Assembly: GCF_036860695.1 (NCBI RefSeq)
Contig: NZ_JAYKGJ010000004.1
Span: 1-64,000 of the forward strand
Length of the DNA stretch: 64,000 bases
Reading direction: 5' to 3'
Source of the DNA: Rosettibacter firmus
GTDB lineage: Bacteria; Bacteroidota; Ignavibacteria; Ignavibacteriales; Melioribacteraceae
Below are positions 44,713 through 55,349 of this stretch, in pieces. The translations under genes were made by a program, and so were the position numbers. The notes under the pieces were generated by a model. It ran no database searches. It saw nothing but the letters and a program-made list of their open reading frames with translations, and was not told the DNA's origin. How positions within the stretch are numbered: the first letter of the stretch is position 1; each line of letters begins with the position of its first letter.

Positions 44713-47325
44713 ATGACATCCAGCGAAATAAGACAACAATTTTTAGATTTCTTTGCATCTAAAGGTCATAAAATAGTACCAAGTGCTCCTGTTGTTCCTC
44801 AGGGAGATCCTACTTTACTTTTTACTAATGCAGGAATGAATCAATTCAAGGATGTATTTTTAGGCATTGGAACACGCGATTATAAAAGAGCTGCTGATAC
44901 ACAAAAGTGCATTCGTGTTTCAGGAAAACATAATGACCTTGAAGAAGTTGGACACGATACTTATCACCATACATTTTTTGAGATGCTTGGAAACTGGTCT
45001 TTTGGAGATTATTATAAACGAGAAGCAATCCAGTGGGCATGGGAATTATTAACTGAAGTCTGGAAACTTCCAAAAGAAAGACTATGGGCAACTGTTTTTA
45101 GAACTGACGATGAAGCATACAATTTATGGAAAGAAGTAACAGATATAAATCCAGACCACATTTTAAGATTTGACGAAAAAGATAATTTCTGGGAAATGGG
45201 TGAAACCGGTCCATGTGGTCCCTGCTCAGAAATTCATATCAACTTAAGTGATGATTATAACAATCCTAAATGGGTTAACGCAGGTAAACCTGAATGCATA
45301 GAAATATGGAATCTTGTTTTCATTCAATATAATCGTGATGAAAATGGCAAATTACACGAATTGCCTTCCAAACATGTTGATACAGGTATGGGATTCGAAA
45401 GAATAACAGCTGTGCTTCAGGGCAAAAAATCAAATTATGACACAGATATTTTTACCCCAATAATAAATTCAATTGAAAAACTCTCGGGTCTAAAATATGA
45501 TTACAATCTTCCTGCAGAGGACAAATCAATTAATGGACTTAATAATGTAGCAATGAGAGTTATTGCTGATCATATCAGAACTTTAACATTTGCTATTGCA
45601 GATGGAGCAACACCAAGTAATGATGGTCGCGGATATGTTTTAAGAAGAATTTTAAGAAGAGCTGCTCGTTATGGAAGGAAGTTGAACTTGAAAGAACCAT
45701 TTTTATATAAGCTTGTTGATGTTGTCGCCAATCAATTTATTAATGTTTTCCCAGAAGTAAAAGAAAATCAATCAAAAATTGAAAAAGTAATTAAAGCAGA
45801 AGAGGAAAGCTTTAATATTACTCTCGATAGAGGAATTGAACTTTTTGAAAATCTGATAGATAAGCTTAAAAAGAAAAATGAAAAAGTTATACCCGGTAAC
45901 GAAGTCTTCAAACTTTATGATACTTATGGTTTTCCTGTTGACCTAACAAATGTTATGGCAAGAGAAAATGGTTTTACAATTGATGAGAATGGCTTCAATA
46001 AATTAATGGAAGAACAGAAACAACGTGCACGAAAATCTACAAAAGAAAAACTTTCTTCTGTTAATATTATAATAAATTCAACAGACGATTTTCAAATATC
46101 ATCAAATAATCCCACAGAATTTACAGGTTACGATGAATTAAAAACCAATGCTACAATTATTGGAATTAAAAATGAAAATGAAAAATCATTTATTATTCTG
46201 GATAAATCTCCATTTTATGTTGAATCAGGTGGTCAGGTTAGTGATACAGGTAATATAACAATCAACGATACACATCTACCAGTTATAAATCTCACAAAAA
46301 TTAATAACCAAATTATTCATATCACAGAAAATGAATCTAATATTAAACTAAGTGTTGGCGACAAAGTAATTGCTACAGTTGATGAAAAAAGAAGATGGGA
46401 TATTATGCGTAATCACTCTGCGACTCATTTTCTACATAAAGCATTACGAGAAATTTTAGGAACACATGTTCAACAATCAGGATCGTATGTTGGTCCGGAT
46501 AGATTACGATTCGATTTCAGCCACTTCCAGAAATTAACAGAATCTGAACTCGAAGCAATTGAATCATTAATTAATGAAAAGCTAAGAGAAAATTTACCTC
46601 TCATACATTATCGCAACATTCCATTTGACGAAGCCAAAAATATGGGTGCGTTAATGTTTTTTGGTGATAAATATGGCGATAAAGTTAATGTAGTTCAGTT
46701 TGGTAATTATACAATGGAATTTTGCGGTGGAACTCATGTAAAGAACAGTTCACAGATAGGTCTACTAAAAATTATAAGTGAATCTTCCATTGCAAGTGGA
46801 ATTAGAAGAATTGAAGCAGTTACTGGAGCTGGTGTAGAAAAATTCATAAAAGAACTCGAATCAAAAATTATTAAAAATGAAGAGCTATACGAAAAAGTGC
46901 TTGATGAAAAAAAGAAACTCGAAAAGGAATTAAGTGAACTAAAACTAAAAGAAAAATTAACACTCATCGATACAATAATTAAAAATCCCAATGATGTAAA
47001 TGGAATAAAAATTTACAAAGGAAAAGTAATTGCAGAAAATATGGATGAACTAAAATCAATGGGAGATGAATTAAGAAATAAAATTAAAAGTGGAATCGGA
47101 TTATTAATCTCTGAAATAGACAAAAAAGTAGGAATAGTATGTGTTGTATCAGATGATTTGATTAAGGATAAAAAATTCTCGGCTGGAAAGATAGTGGGAG
47201 AAGTTGCAAAAATTATTGGCGGGGGTGGCGGCGGTAGACCTCATTTAGCCACTGCTGGCGGAAAAGAGATAAATAAAATAAACGATGCTCTAAATTCTAT
47301 TGAAAAAATTATTTCACAAATATAA
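44713..47325 (+). CDS. alaS: Alanyl-tRNA synthetase
   Basis: An 870-residue class II synthetase of normal length. Catalytic core: FLDFFASKGHKIVPSAPVVP at the N-terminus, LFTNAGMNQFKDVFLG (motif 2 area) and GRGYVLRRILRRAARYGR. The editing domain has HSATHFLHKAL (about 575-585) and FCGGTHV (about 673-679), the zinc-binding His/Cys sites for hydrolysing mischarged Ser/Gly-tRNA. The C-terminal DHHA1 domain ends in GGGGGGRPHLATAGG. It is monocistronic, divergent from the sigma gene. Confidence 0.98.
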   Translation: MTSSEIRQQFLDFFASKGHKIVPSAPVVPQGDPTLLFTNAGMNQFKDVFLGIGTRDYKRAADTQKCIRVSGKHNDLEEVGHDTYHHTFFEMLGNWSFGDYYKREAIQWAWELLTEVWKLPKERLWATVFRTDDEAYNLWKEVTDINPDHILRFDEKDNFWEMGETGPCGPCSEIHINLSDDYNNPKWVNAGKPECIEIWNLVFIQYNRDENGKLHELPSKHVDTGMGFERITAVLQGKKSNYDTDIFTPIINSIEKLSGLKYDYNLPAEDKSINGLNNVAMRVIADHIRTLTFAIADGATPSNDGRGYVLRRILRRAARYGRKLNLKEPFLYKLVDVVANQFINVFPEVKENQSKIEKVIKAEEESFNITLDRGIELFENLIDKLKKKNEKVIPGNEVFKLYDTYGFPVDLTNVMARENGFTIDENGFNKLMEEQKQRARKSTKEKLSSVNIIINSTDDFQISSNNPTEFTGYDELKTNATIIGIKNENEKSFIILDKSPFYVESGGQVSDTGNITINDTHLPVINLTKINNQIIHITENESNIKLSVGDKVIATVDEKRRWDIMRNHSATHFLHKALREILGTHVQQSGSYVGPDRLRFDFSHFQKLTESELEAIESLINEKLRENLPLIHYRNIPFDEAKNMGALMFFGDKYGDKVNVVQFGNYTMEFCGGTHVKNSSQIGLLKIISESSIASGIRRIEAVTGAGVEKFIKELESKIIKNEELYEKVLDEKKKLEKELSELKLKEKLTLIDTIIKNPNDVNGIKIYKGKVIAENMDELKSMGDELRNKIKSGIGLLISEIDKKVGIVCVVSDDLIKDKKFSAGKIVGEVAKIIGGGGGGRPHLATAGGKEINKINDALNSIEKIISQI

Positions 47326-47420
47326 TTTTTATATCAAATACTCATTTATACATTATTGCACTCAACGATTTTAACTGCTATTTTTTTTATATTGTTCAAG
47401 TACAATTAAAATTGCTTATT

Positions 47421-48761
47421 ATGAAAGATTATAAAATATTAATTGCCGACGACGATGAAACATTATGCTACCTTCTAAAAGAAGAACTTGTTAATGAAGG
47501 TTACAATGTTGATGTAGTATATGATGGTAAAGATGCAATTGAAAACCTCAAGAAAAAGCAATATGATGTTCTATTACTTGATCTTGAAATGCGTGAAGTT
47601 CATGGCGAAAAAGTTTTAAATTATGTTAACGATAATCATCCTTCCACACAGGTAATTGTTCTTACTGCAAAATCTGACATACGAACAGCAATTGATTGTA
47701 TCAAACAGGGAGCTTACGATTTTATCACCAAACCATATGAATTCGGTCAATTATGTGTTACAATAGAAAGAGCAATTGAACATAAAAATTTAATTCTTCG
47801 TAATAAAATTCTTTCTTCAAAAGTTCAGGCATTTCAAACCAATATTATTGGCGAAAGTGATAGTATAAAAGAAGTAATTCGACTTGCAGAAAGAGCAGCC
47901 AAATCCGATTCAAACATTTTACTCGAAGGAGAAACCGGTACAGGAAAAGAATTATTTGCCGAGTTTATACATAAAAACTCAAATAGAGCTGATAAACCTT
48001 TTGTTGCAATTAATTGTGCATCGTTACCAGATCAATTAATAGAAAGTGAACTGTTTGGTTATGAAAAAGGGGCTTTTACAGATGCTAAAACTTCCAAACA
48101 GGGATTGGTTGAAATTGCAAACGGCGGCACATTGTTTTTAGATGAAATTGGTGAACTGAGTTTAACTCTTCAACCAAAATTACTCCGTTTTCTCGAAAAT
48201 GGTGAATTCAGAAGAATTGGTGGAATTACTAATTTGAGTTCTTCTGTAAGAGTTATTGGAGCAACAAACAAAAATTTAATGGAAGAAGCTGAAAAGAAAA
48301 ATTTTAGACGGGATCTTCTTTTCAGATTAAATGTAATCACTCTGAAAATTCCTCCTTTAAGAGAAAGACAGAATGATGTATTACTTTTAGCTGAATACTT
48401 CTTACAAAAAAAATCTCCAATACGAGCCACAAAAAAATTATCGGAAGAAGCTAAAAAGGAATTAATGAGATACAATTTTCCTGGAAATGTAAGAGAACTT
48501 GAACATATGATAGAAAGAGCCATTATTTTTTCTGATGGCGATATTATCTATCCACGCGACCTTAATATTCCCAAAGATGATTTTGACTTTACCAACTTTG
48601 TTAAAGATGATGGAACTATTATGACACTCGAAGAAGTAGAAAAAATTCACATTAAAAAAGCACTCGATGCTTTCAAATGGAATCGCGAAAATACTGCTCG
48701 TGCTTTAGGTATAAGTCAAAAAACTCTTTATTCAAAAATTATCAAGTATAAATTGAAATAA
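47421..48761 (+). CDS. NtrC-family response regulator
   Basis: A 446-residue sigma-54 activator. The receiver (1-120) has IADDDE and phosphoacceptor Asp54 (LLLDLEM). The AAA+ domain (about 140-365) has GETGTGKELFAE (Walker A), ELFGYEKGAFTDAK (loop GAFTDA) and GGTLFLDEIGEL (Walker B). A C-terminal Fis helix-turn-helix follows (WNRENTARALGISQKTLYSKI). The ATG at 47421 is preferred over an in-frame TTG three codons earlier. One base after its stop comes a soluble histidine kinase, probably its partner. Target promoters are not evident here. Confidence 0.95.
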   Translation: MKDYKILIADDDETLCYLLKEELVNEGYNVDVVYDGKDAIENLKKKQYDVLLLDLEMREVHGEKVLNYVNDNHPSTQVIVLTAKSDIRTAIDCIKQGAYDFITKPYEFGQLCVTIERAIEHKNLILRNKILSSKVQAFQTNIIGESDSIKEVIRLAERAAKSDSNILLEGETGTGKELFAEFIHKNSNRADKPFVAINCASLPDQLIESELFGYEKGAFTDAKTSKQGLVEIANGGTLFLDEIGELSLTLQPKLLRFLENGEFRRIGGITNLSSSVRVIGATNKNLMEEAEKKNFRRDLLFRLNVITLKIPPLRERQNDVLLLAEYFLQKKSPIRATKKLSEEAKKELMRYNFPGNVRELEHMIERAIIFSDGDIIYPRDLNIPKDDFDFTNFVKDDGTIMTLEEVEKIHIKKALDAFKWNRENTARALGISQKTLYSKIIKYKLK

Positions 48762-48762
48762 A

Positions 48763-49854
48763 ATGCAAACAGAAAATAAAAGTTTGCTAATAAATCATCT
48801 TGCTCACGATATAAATAATATTTTAACACGCATCTTAAACAGTGTTGAACTTCTCAAAAAGAAAATTTCTAATTATAACGAAGTAAGTGCTTTATTGAAT
48901 AATATTGAAAATGGTACTCATATAATTTCGGAATTAATTGAAGATACTGTATGGGAATCGAAGAATAAAACTCCAAGAAAAAAACGAATTAATCTAAATA
49001 CTCTTATTAACGATCTTGTTAATTCATTCATTGTTCATTTAAAAGATAGAATAAATTTTATCTTAAAACTTGATCAAAACCTTTATCCAATTGAAGGAAA
49101 ATATATAGACTTCTATAGAGTTCTTCTCAATCTTATTACCAATGCAGTTGAATCAATAAAAGAAACTGGAACTATTACTATTTCTACAACAAACTTAGAA
49201 TCAAAATTTATAAATGAAGACGAGCTGAAACTTTTTAATAATCAATCATTTATACAAATTAAAATTGCAGATTCTGGGACAGGCATTGAATCATCTGTTA
49301 TCCCTTTTATTTTTGATGAGAACTTTTCTACAAAAGGTAAATCGAAAAATCGTGGTTTTGGTTTAACCATAGTTAATAATATTATTAAAAATTATAATGG
49401 CTCAATAAAACTTAAAAGTGAAATTAATAAAGGAACAGAATTCTGTATTACTTTACCAGCAATAAAAATCAAAACTCTAAAAAACAATAAAGAGAAAAAA
49501 ACAATTCTGATTGCAGAAGATGAAATTATTCTTCAAGAATTATTAACCGAATTATTAGAATCTTATAATTATGATGTAATTACAGTCTCTAATGGAAATG
49601 AAGTTATTACTCAATTAAATTCCAGAACAATTCCCGATATTCTAATTATTGATCAGAATATGCCCGATATGGATGGAATTCTATGCATAAAGAAAGTTAA
49701 AGAACTATATCAAGATCTTCCTGTAATTTTAGCAACAGGTTCACAAAGTAATTTTATGGATGATCCCGAATTAAATCAAATTATAAATCGCATCATTACT
49801 AAGCCTTACAACATTGAAGAACTTGTTTCAATAATCAAAGAACTGCTGGATTAA
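48763..49854 (+). CDS. Soluble histidine kinase with C-terminal receiver
   Basis: A 363-residue cytosolic protein with no sensor or membrane segment. The phosphoacceptor is His15 in HLAHDINNILTR at the extreme N-terminus. An ATPase domain follows (about 115-232: LLNLITNAVESI, IADSGTGI, KSKNRGFGLTI). A receiver (about 246-363) has Asp297 in ILIIDQNMPDMDG. With the kinase starting at residue 1 the input must come from a partner protein. It starts one base after the NtrC-type gene stop. The order regulator-then-kinase and the extra receiver suggest a phosphorelay or feedback sink. Confidence 0.92.
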   Translation: MQTENKSLLINHLAHDINNILTRILNSVELLKKKISNYNEVSALLNNIENGTHIISELIEDTVWESKNKTPRKKRINLNTLINDLVNSFIVHLKDRINFILKLDQNLYPIEGKYIDFYRVLLNLITNAVESIKETGTITISTTNLESKFINEDELKLFNNQSFIQIKIADSGTGIESSVIPFIFDENFSTKGKSKNRGFGLTIVNNIIKNYNGSIKLKSEINKGTEFCITLPAIKIKTLKNNKEKKTILIAEDEIILQELLTELLESYNYDVITVSNGNEVITQLNSRTIPDILIIDQNMPDMDGILCIKKVKELYQDLPVILATGSQSNFMDDPELNQIINRIITKPYNIEELVSIIKELLD

Positions 49855-49863
49855 TTTTAAATA

Positions 49864-50571
49864 ATGAATAAAATACTATTGCCAGGAACAAAATATCAGC
49901 TAAAATTTTTATTTGAAAATCTCAAAGATTCACCAGAAAATATTCTTGTAATTGGTGCAGCGAGTGAAATTATTGCCAGTGAAATTTCGAACAAATACAA
50001 AGTAAAAATAAATTTAATAGTTGATGATTACGAATCATTCATAAATTCTCGCATTTCACTGGGAAACAATGATAATGTGAATATTATTTTGATGGATTAT
50101 GAAACTACAGATTTTAATAATGACCAGTTTGATTTGATTTATGCTCAAGCATCAATATCACTAACTAATAGAAATAAAATCATTAAAGAAATTAAACGAG
50201 TATTAAAACCACGTGGTTATTTTTGTGTGGGAGAATTAGTCTCTCTGAAAAAAGAAACTCCTAAATTTATGCAAGACATTTATGAAGCATCAAATTTATT
50301 ACCATTATACATCGAAGATATAAACAAATATTACAGCGAGAGAAATTTCCAGGTTTTAAAAACTCTTGATTTATCAAACACATTAAAAGAATATTACCTG
50401 ACTACTTTAGATAAATTGAAAACTGAAAAAGAAAAATTAGACGAAAAAGAGAAAGCTTATTATAAAAAATTATTAAATAGATTCAGTCACGAATCAAATG
50501 CATATTTGAAATTAGGCGGAAATAAATATCTTGGTTTTGTTTCATTATTACTACAAAAAGGTGAAGCTTGA
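49864..50571 (+). CDS. SAM-methyltransferase-like protein
   Basis: A 235-residue soluble protein with a class I methyltransferase outline: ENILVIGAASEIIASEI in the position of motif I (the usual GxGxG is degenerate), MDYETTDFNNDQFDLIYAQASISL (motif post-I/II) and EIKRVLKPRGYFCVGELVSL. The C-terminal 80 residues are helical and lysine-rich. The eroded SAM loop leaves activity uncertain. It is 9 bp after the kinase gene and its stop overlaps the next rRNA methyltransferase start, so its role may lie in that unit. Confidence 0.75.
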   Translation: MNKILLPGTKYQLKFLFENLKDSPENILVIGAASEIIASEISNKYKVKINLIVDDYESFINSRISLGNNDNVNIILMDYETTDFNNDQFDLIYAQASISLTNRNKIIKEIKRVLKPRGYFCVGELVSLKKETPKFMQDIYEASNLLPLYIEDINKYYSERNFQVLKTLDLSNTLKEYYLTTLDKLKTEKEKLDEKEKAYYKKLLNRFSHESNAYLKLGGNKYLGFVSLLLQKGEA

Positions 50572-52013
50572 AAAAGGGAGATTTAATAGAACTTGAAATA
50601 ACAGATTACGCTTTTGAAGGCAAAGGCATTGCTAAAATAGTAAAAGAAATTCATTCTCAAACTGAAGATAATCCCAAAAAATTTGTGATATTTATTGACA
50701 GCTCGTACCCTGGCGATAAAATAATCGCACAATTAAATAAAATTAAAAAATCTTACGCCGAAGGGAAAATAAAAGAAATTATTTCAAAATCTCCTTATAG
50801 AGTAAATCCAGAATGTAAATATTTTGGTGTTTGTGGTGGATGCAAACAACAGGATCTCGATTATAAAATGCAATTAAAATATAAAGAAGAACAGGTAAAA
50901 GATATTTTTGAAAGATTAGGTGGATTCTCCAATTTTGAAATTAATCCTATAATTCCTTCTGATAAAATATTTTTCTATAGAAATAAAATGGAGTTCTCTT
51001 TTGCAAATAAAAGATGGCTCACAGAAAACGAAATATCAACTATGCAGGAATTAAAAGATAAAAATTTTGCTCTCGGATTACACATTCCAAACTATTTTGA
51101 TAAAGTTCTTGATATTGACGAATGCTTATTACAATCACAATTAAGCAATAATATATTGAATTTAACAAGGGATTTCTTTAAAAATAAAAACGCCACAATT
51201 TATTCAACTTACACTCACACTGGATATTTGAGAAATTTAATAATCAGACAATCTACTCATACAAATGATGTTATGGTAAACCTTGTAACATCTGAAGAGA
51301 ATGATGAATTAATGCTTGAATACAAAAATGAATTACTAATGTCATTTCCAGAAATAACAACGATAGTTAATAATATAAACATAAAAAAATCTCAGGTTGC
51401 AACTGGCGATTACGAAATTGTTTATTATGGTTCTGGTTTCATCTACGATTATATAGGAGATTACAAATTTAGAATAAGTGCTAATTCATTCTTTCAAACA
51501 AATACAACACAAGCTGAAAAACTCTACAACGTTGCACTGGATTTTGCTTCGTTTAGTGGAAATGAAATTGTGTACGATTTATTTTCAGGTGCGGGCACAA
51601 TTCCAGTATTCATTTCAAAGTATGTTAAAGAAGTTTTTGGATTTGAAAGTGTTGCTTCTGCAATAAACGATGCTCACGTAAATATTGAATTAAATAATAT
51701 TACAAATTTTAAACCACTTCTTGTGGATCTTAATAAATCTTTCATCCCTTTAATTAAACAACAAAATTTACCTTCTCCAGATGTTATAATAATTGATCCA
51801 CCTCGAAGTGGAATGAATCCCAAAACTATTAATGATATTCTGAAATTAAAACCAGATAAAATAATTTATATAAGTTGTAATCCTGCAACACAGGCAAGAG
51901 ATTTGAAGTTACTTTGTGAGAATACATATAAATTAACAAGAATACAACCTGTGGATATGTTCCCTCACACTTATCATATTGAAAATGTGGCTCTAATAGA
52001 AAAAACAAATTAA
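50568..52013 (+). CDS. rlmD: 23S rRNA (uracil-C5)-methyltransferase, RlmD/RumA family
   Basis: A 481-residue TrmA-family enzyme that makes 5-methyluridine in 23S rRNA. It has an N-terminal TRAM domain (about 1-75), a [4Fe-4S] cysteine set (CKYFGVCGGCKQQDLDYKMQL, about 86-106; last cysteine in ECLLQ), the SAM loop YDLFSGAGTIPVFI, IIIDPPRSGMNPK and the catalytic Cys in YISCNPATQARDL. The start is TTG at 50568 inside the preceding stop, supported by AAAAGGTGA. RlmD and RlmCD-type paralogues are hard to separate, so target U1939 or U747 is open. Confidence 0.93.
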   Translation: MKKGDLIELEITDYAFEGKGIAKIVKEIHSQTEDNPKKFVIFIDSSYPGDKIIAQLNKIKKSYAEGKIKEIISKSPYRVNPECKYFGVCGGCKQQDLDYKMQLKYKEEQVKDIFERLGGFSNFEINPIIPSDKIFFYRNKMEFSFANKRWLTENEISTMQELKDKNFALGLHIPNYFDKVLDIDECLLQSQLSNNILNLTRDFFKNKNATIYSTYTHTGYLRNLIIRQSTHTNDVMVNLVTSEENDELMLEYKNELLMSFPEITTIVNNINIKKSQVATGDYEIVYYGSGFIYDYIGDYKFRISANSFFQTNTTQAEKLYNVALDFASFSGNEIVYDLFSGAGTIPVFISKYVKEVFGFESVASAINDAHVNIELNNITNFKPLLVDLNKSFIPLIKQQNLPSPDVIIIDPPRSGMNPKTINDILKLKPDKIIYISCNPATQARDLKLLCENTYKLTRIQPVDMFPHTYHIENVALIEKTN

Positions 52014-52032
52014 TTCTATTAACGAGTTTAAT

Positions 52033-52581
52033 ATGAAAGAAATTAAGGAAAAAATTGAATATATATTCAGAAATTCCAGCTCACCCGATGAATTATTTGA
52101 TGCATTTACCGAAGCTATTAGATTCAGAATAAATGACATTGAAGTTTATAAAATCTTACTTGCTAACCCAGTATTATCTTTAGACGAAATTAAAATGTAT
52201 GCAGAAAAACTTATAAGAGAATTTAATGATCAACAATTTCAAATCAGCATGTGGACAGCAAAAGTATTCGAAAATTTACAGAGTAATTTTGATTATCTTG
52301 AAAGTGCATTACATTATTACACAAAAGCTATTCAACATAAACCAGAATCATATGAACCATTTTTAGGAATGATTAAACTGTATAATTTTGAAATTGAACT
52401 TCCAACAAATAAAAAAATACTCCAGATAATCGAAGATAACTTAGAACCTGTTAAAATAAAAAGTAAGATATATTTTGCTCTTTCAAATTTATACAGACGA
52501 TTAGGCGATAAACAAAAAGAAGCAAAATATGCAGCACTTGGCGAGAAAGCTATGGAATCTGAAATGAATGAAGATTGGTAG
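52033..52581 (+). CDS. TPR-type helical protein
   Basis: A 182-residue soluble protein made of paired helices. NFDYLESALHYYTKAIQHKPESYEPFLGMIKL and a C-terminal KIYFALSNLYRRLGDKQKEAKYAALGEKAM unit read as tetratricopeptide repeats. No signal peptide. It lies 19 bp after rlmD and is probably cotranscribed. Function unknown. Confidence 0.78.
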   Translation: MKEIKEKIEYIFRNSSSPDELFDAFTEAIRFRINDIEVYKILLANPVLSLDEIKMYAEKLIREFNDQQFQISMWTAKVFENLQSNFDYLESALHYYTKAIQHKPESYEPFLGMIKLYNFEIELPTNKKILQIIEDNLEPVKIKSKIYFALSNLYRRLGDKQKEAKYAALGEKAMESEMNEDW

Positions 52582-52636
52582 TTTAGCTTAAAGAAATAAA
52601 ATCAATACTTCCGTTCAACAATTTAGAAAATCATTT

Positions 52637-55330
52637 TTAATAATAATACCCAATTGTGAAATAGAAAAAAGTATCGCCCCACACAATAGTTTTTTTAGGA
52701 AATGTGTTTTTAATATTAAAACTTTTCCCGAAGGAAAAATCTGCTGGTCCAACTGGAGTTTGAAATGAAATTGTTCCACCAATACCGTGTCGTAAATCTT
52801 TAAATCTAATTTCTTCTTTTTGAGACCAGATTGAACCAAGATCATATCTCATACTTAAATAAGTTGTAAAAAATAATTTTACTGGCAATTTATATCTATA
52901 TCCAAATGATGTAAGAAAAATTTGTCTTCCACGATATTCATATTCTCTCATACCAAAAAATGAATTCTGTCCACCAAGAGAAAACTGTTGACTGAGTGGT
53001 AAAGTTTTATCGCCAAAACCAAGAACTGTTCTGAAAATAAATGTATGATCTTTAATTACGCTAAAAGTATTTTTATAATCAAAATAAAATTTTGAATAAC
53101 CAATATCGCCACCAAGTGCAGTTTGTGCAGTTTCATAAAATGTTTTAACCAGAAAACCTTCGGTGGGAAATGGATAATCATTTTGCGAATCAATCGATAA
53201 TGTAAATCTAAGACCAGATATAATTGATTTATAAGCCTGAGTTACAGAACCAGATTTATTTTTAATTTGATCCTGCTGAAATCTTGCTTCTATTAAAAGA
53301 TTACCAAATCTTTTAACCTGAGCACCTATACCAAACGATCCACCATAAAATATTTGTCTATATTCACCAGCTTTATTTCTTACAATTCTATTAAAAGCAG
53401 CATTATCATCATTATAAACATTAACATCATTAAATTCATAAAATGCACGAACTTTATAAGTCAAATAAGTATCAAAAACTCTATTGGCTTTGTGTTCAAA
53501 AATATATGAACGAGTCCTAATGCCTGCAGAAATTATTGCCCCCATTTCAGTTCCAGTGCCATTAAAATTTTCATCACGAATATCAACAGAAGCCTGTGAA
53601 TAATTTTCATTATCTATTTTGAATCCAAAACGCACTATGCTTGATGGTTTTTCAATTAACCGAATACGAATATTATTTTTTTCTTCACTGTTTTCATTTA
53701 ATAATTCTACCTGTTCAAATAAGTTCGTACCACGAAGATTCGATAGACCTGCTTTTGCTACATCATATTTAAAGTAATCGCCTTTCTTTAAAGAAAATTC
53801 ACGTGTTATAATTCTCTCATTAGTTTTATCATTCCCTTCCACAATAAGTGTATCAATTTTCCCTTCATTAATTTTAATAAGAAGTTTATGAGATTCTTCT
53901 ATAAATTCCACTTTTTCTATACTCGCAAGTGAGTAACCCATCGAACGATAAAGTTGTAATATTTTTAATAATGTATTGAATACTGAATCTGGATTAAAAG
54001 ATTTACCCAAAAGTGGATTTAATATATCCGTGAAATTCTGTGCAGTTAATATTGAATCTCCACTCAATTCATAGTTTTCAATTACAGGATAAGGAATAGT
54101 AAATAACTCGACTAATGTTTTATTGTCATCTTTAGTGATTAACCAGAATAGATCTTTGTAATTTCTGATTCGCTGGATTAAATAAAGTTTATATAAAAGA
54201 TCTTTATTGCTAATAATTAAATATTGTTTAGCTCCAATAATCGAATCTAATGATGCATCATTAGTATTAATAAAAACATCTGTAAAATACTCTTCCTTTA
54301 TTTTTAATTTTTCCTTAAATCTTTTTTCAAATTCTCTTTCAATTTTACCAATGACATTTTTTGTAGCATTGTACCCTTCATTAATCAACTCACTTAGCTT
54401 ACTGAAATCTGTATTTTTTCTTCCTTTCAAATCTGGTTGTATTACAAAATCCGATGATTCAAGTTGTTGTTCGTTTAATATTTGCATTGGGATACTGATT
54501 AATTGATCAGCAATTACCCAAGGATAATTCAATTCACTTTCTTTATAAAGGGGACTCACAGTATTTACAGTTACAACGATATCAGCTCCAAGTCTGCGTG
54601 TTTCTTTAGCTGGGATATTTGCTACTAAGCCACCATCCACAAGATTAAAATTCCCTTTTTTAACAGGTGGAAGAAGAAGTGTTACACTTGAACTTGCTTG
54701 CATTGCCAGTCCAAGAGGTGGTTCATCAAGAATAATTTCTTTTCCAGAGACTAAATCTGTAGCAATTGCTCTGAACTTATAAAGTAGTTCATCAAAATTT
54801 TTATGAGGTTTAACCGGAGCATTTAAAGCAAGAAGATTTAAATAATTTGCACCACGTTGACCGGAAATTATTGACTTTGGAATGAGTGGTTTTAATCCCT
54901 GGAGTCTGAATGATACTACAGCTTTATCTTGAGTAATTTTTTGATCAATAAATAATTCATTTCTATTAGTTTGTTCAATAGAAAAGAAGTCGCTCCAGTT
55001 AGTTGATTTTACAATTGAATCAAGTTCATCAAAACTATAACCTGAAGAATAAAGTCCACCAACTATACTTCCCATACTTGTTCCAACAATAATATCAATT
55101 GGAATATTTTTTTCTTCGAGTGCTTTTAGTACCCCAAGCTGAGAAATTGCACGAGCTCCACCACCACTCAATGCAATTCCAATTCTGGGAAGATTTTCTG
55201 GTATCTTTTTGGTTAATCCAAATGGTAAATTTTTATCGATAAAATTTAAGCGTAAAGTATCTTTTGACTGTGCAAAAAGAAGTTGTCCACTAATAATTAT
55301 AATTAAAAAAAACTTATTAAATATATTCAC
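52637..55330 (-). CDS. Patatin-like phospholipase with POTRA and Omp85 barrel (PlpD-like)
   Basis: An 897-residue outer-membrane protein with a signal peptide. The patatin domain (about 40-290) has the oxyanion GGGARA turn, the nucleophile in GTSMGS and the catalytic Asp in DGGLVAN. POTRA-like repeats (about 410-560) and a C-terminal surface-antigen barrel (about 570-897; FSLGGQNSFFGMREYEYRG) follow. This matches the PlpD/type Vd architecture. The start is taken as GTG at 55330, with GGAAA upstream and a signal peptide beginning directly; a TTG four codons earlier is possible. It follows yidC in the same direction. Confidence 0.93.
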   Translation of the reverse strand: MNIFNKFFLIIIISGQLLFAQSKDTLRLNFIDKNLPFGLTKKIPENLPRIGIALSGGGARAISQLGVLKALEEKNIPIDIIVGTSMGSIVGGLYSSGYSFDELDSIVKSTNWSDFFSIEQTNRNELFIDQKITQDKAVVSFRLQGLKPLIPKSIISGQRGANYLNLLALNAPVKPHKNFDELLYKFRAIATDLVSGKEIILDEPPLGLAMQASSSVTLLLPPVKKGNFNLVDGGLVANIPAKETRRLGADIVVTVNTVSPLYKESELNYPWVIADQLISIPMQILNEQQLESSDFVIQPDLKGRKNTDFSKLSELINEGYNATKNVIGKIEREFEKRFKEKLKIKEEYFTDVFINTNDASLDSIIGAKQYLIISNKDLLYKLYLIQRIRNYKDLFWLITKDDNKTLVELFTIPYPVIENYELSGDSILTAQNFTDILNPLLGKSFNPDSVFNTLLKILQLYRSMGYSLASIEKVEFIEESHKLLIKINEGKIDTLIVEGNDKTNERIITREFSLKKGDYFKYDVAKAGLSNLRGTNLFEQVELLNENSEEKNNIRIRLIEKPSSIVRFGFKIDNENYSQASVDIRDENFNGTGTEMGAIISAGIRTRSYIFEHKANRVFDTYLTYKVRAFYEFNDVNVYNDDNAAFNRIVRNKAGEYRQIFYGGSFGIGAQVKRFGNLLIEARFQQDQIKNKSGSVTQAYKSIISGLRFTLSIDSQNDYPFPTEGFLVKTFYETAQTALGGDIGYSKFYFDYKNTFSVIKDHTFIFRTVLGFGDKTLPLSQQFSLGGQNSFFGMREYEYRGRQIFLTSFGYRYKLPVKLFFTTYLSMRYDLGSIWSQKEEIRFKDLRHGIGGTISFQTPVGPADFSFGKSFNIKNTFPKKTIVWGDTFFYFTIGYYY

Positions 55331-55349
55331 AGCGGTTTCCAAACTGGAA

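Noticed and set aside
48170-48523. 117-codon minus-strand frame over the NtrC-type gene
   Set aside because: Antisense shadow of the AAA+ domain.
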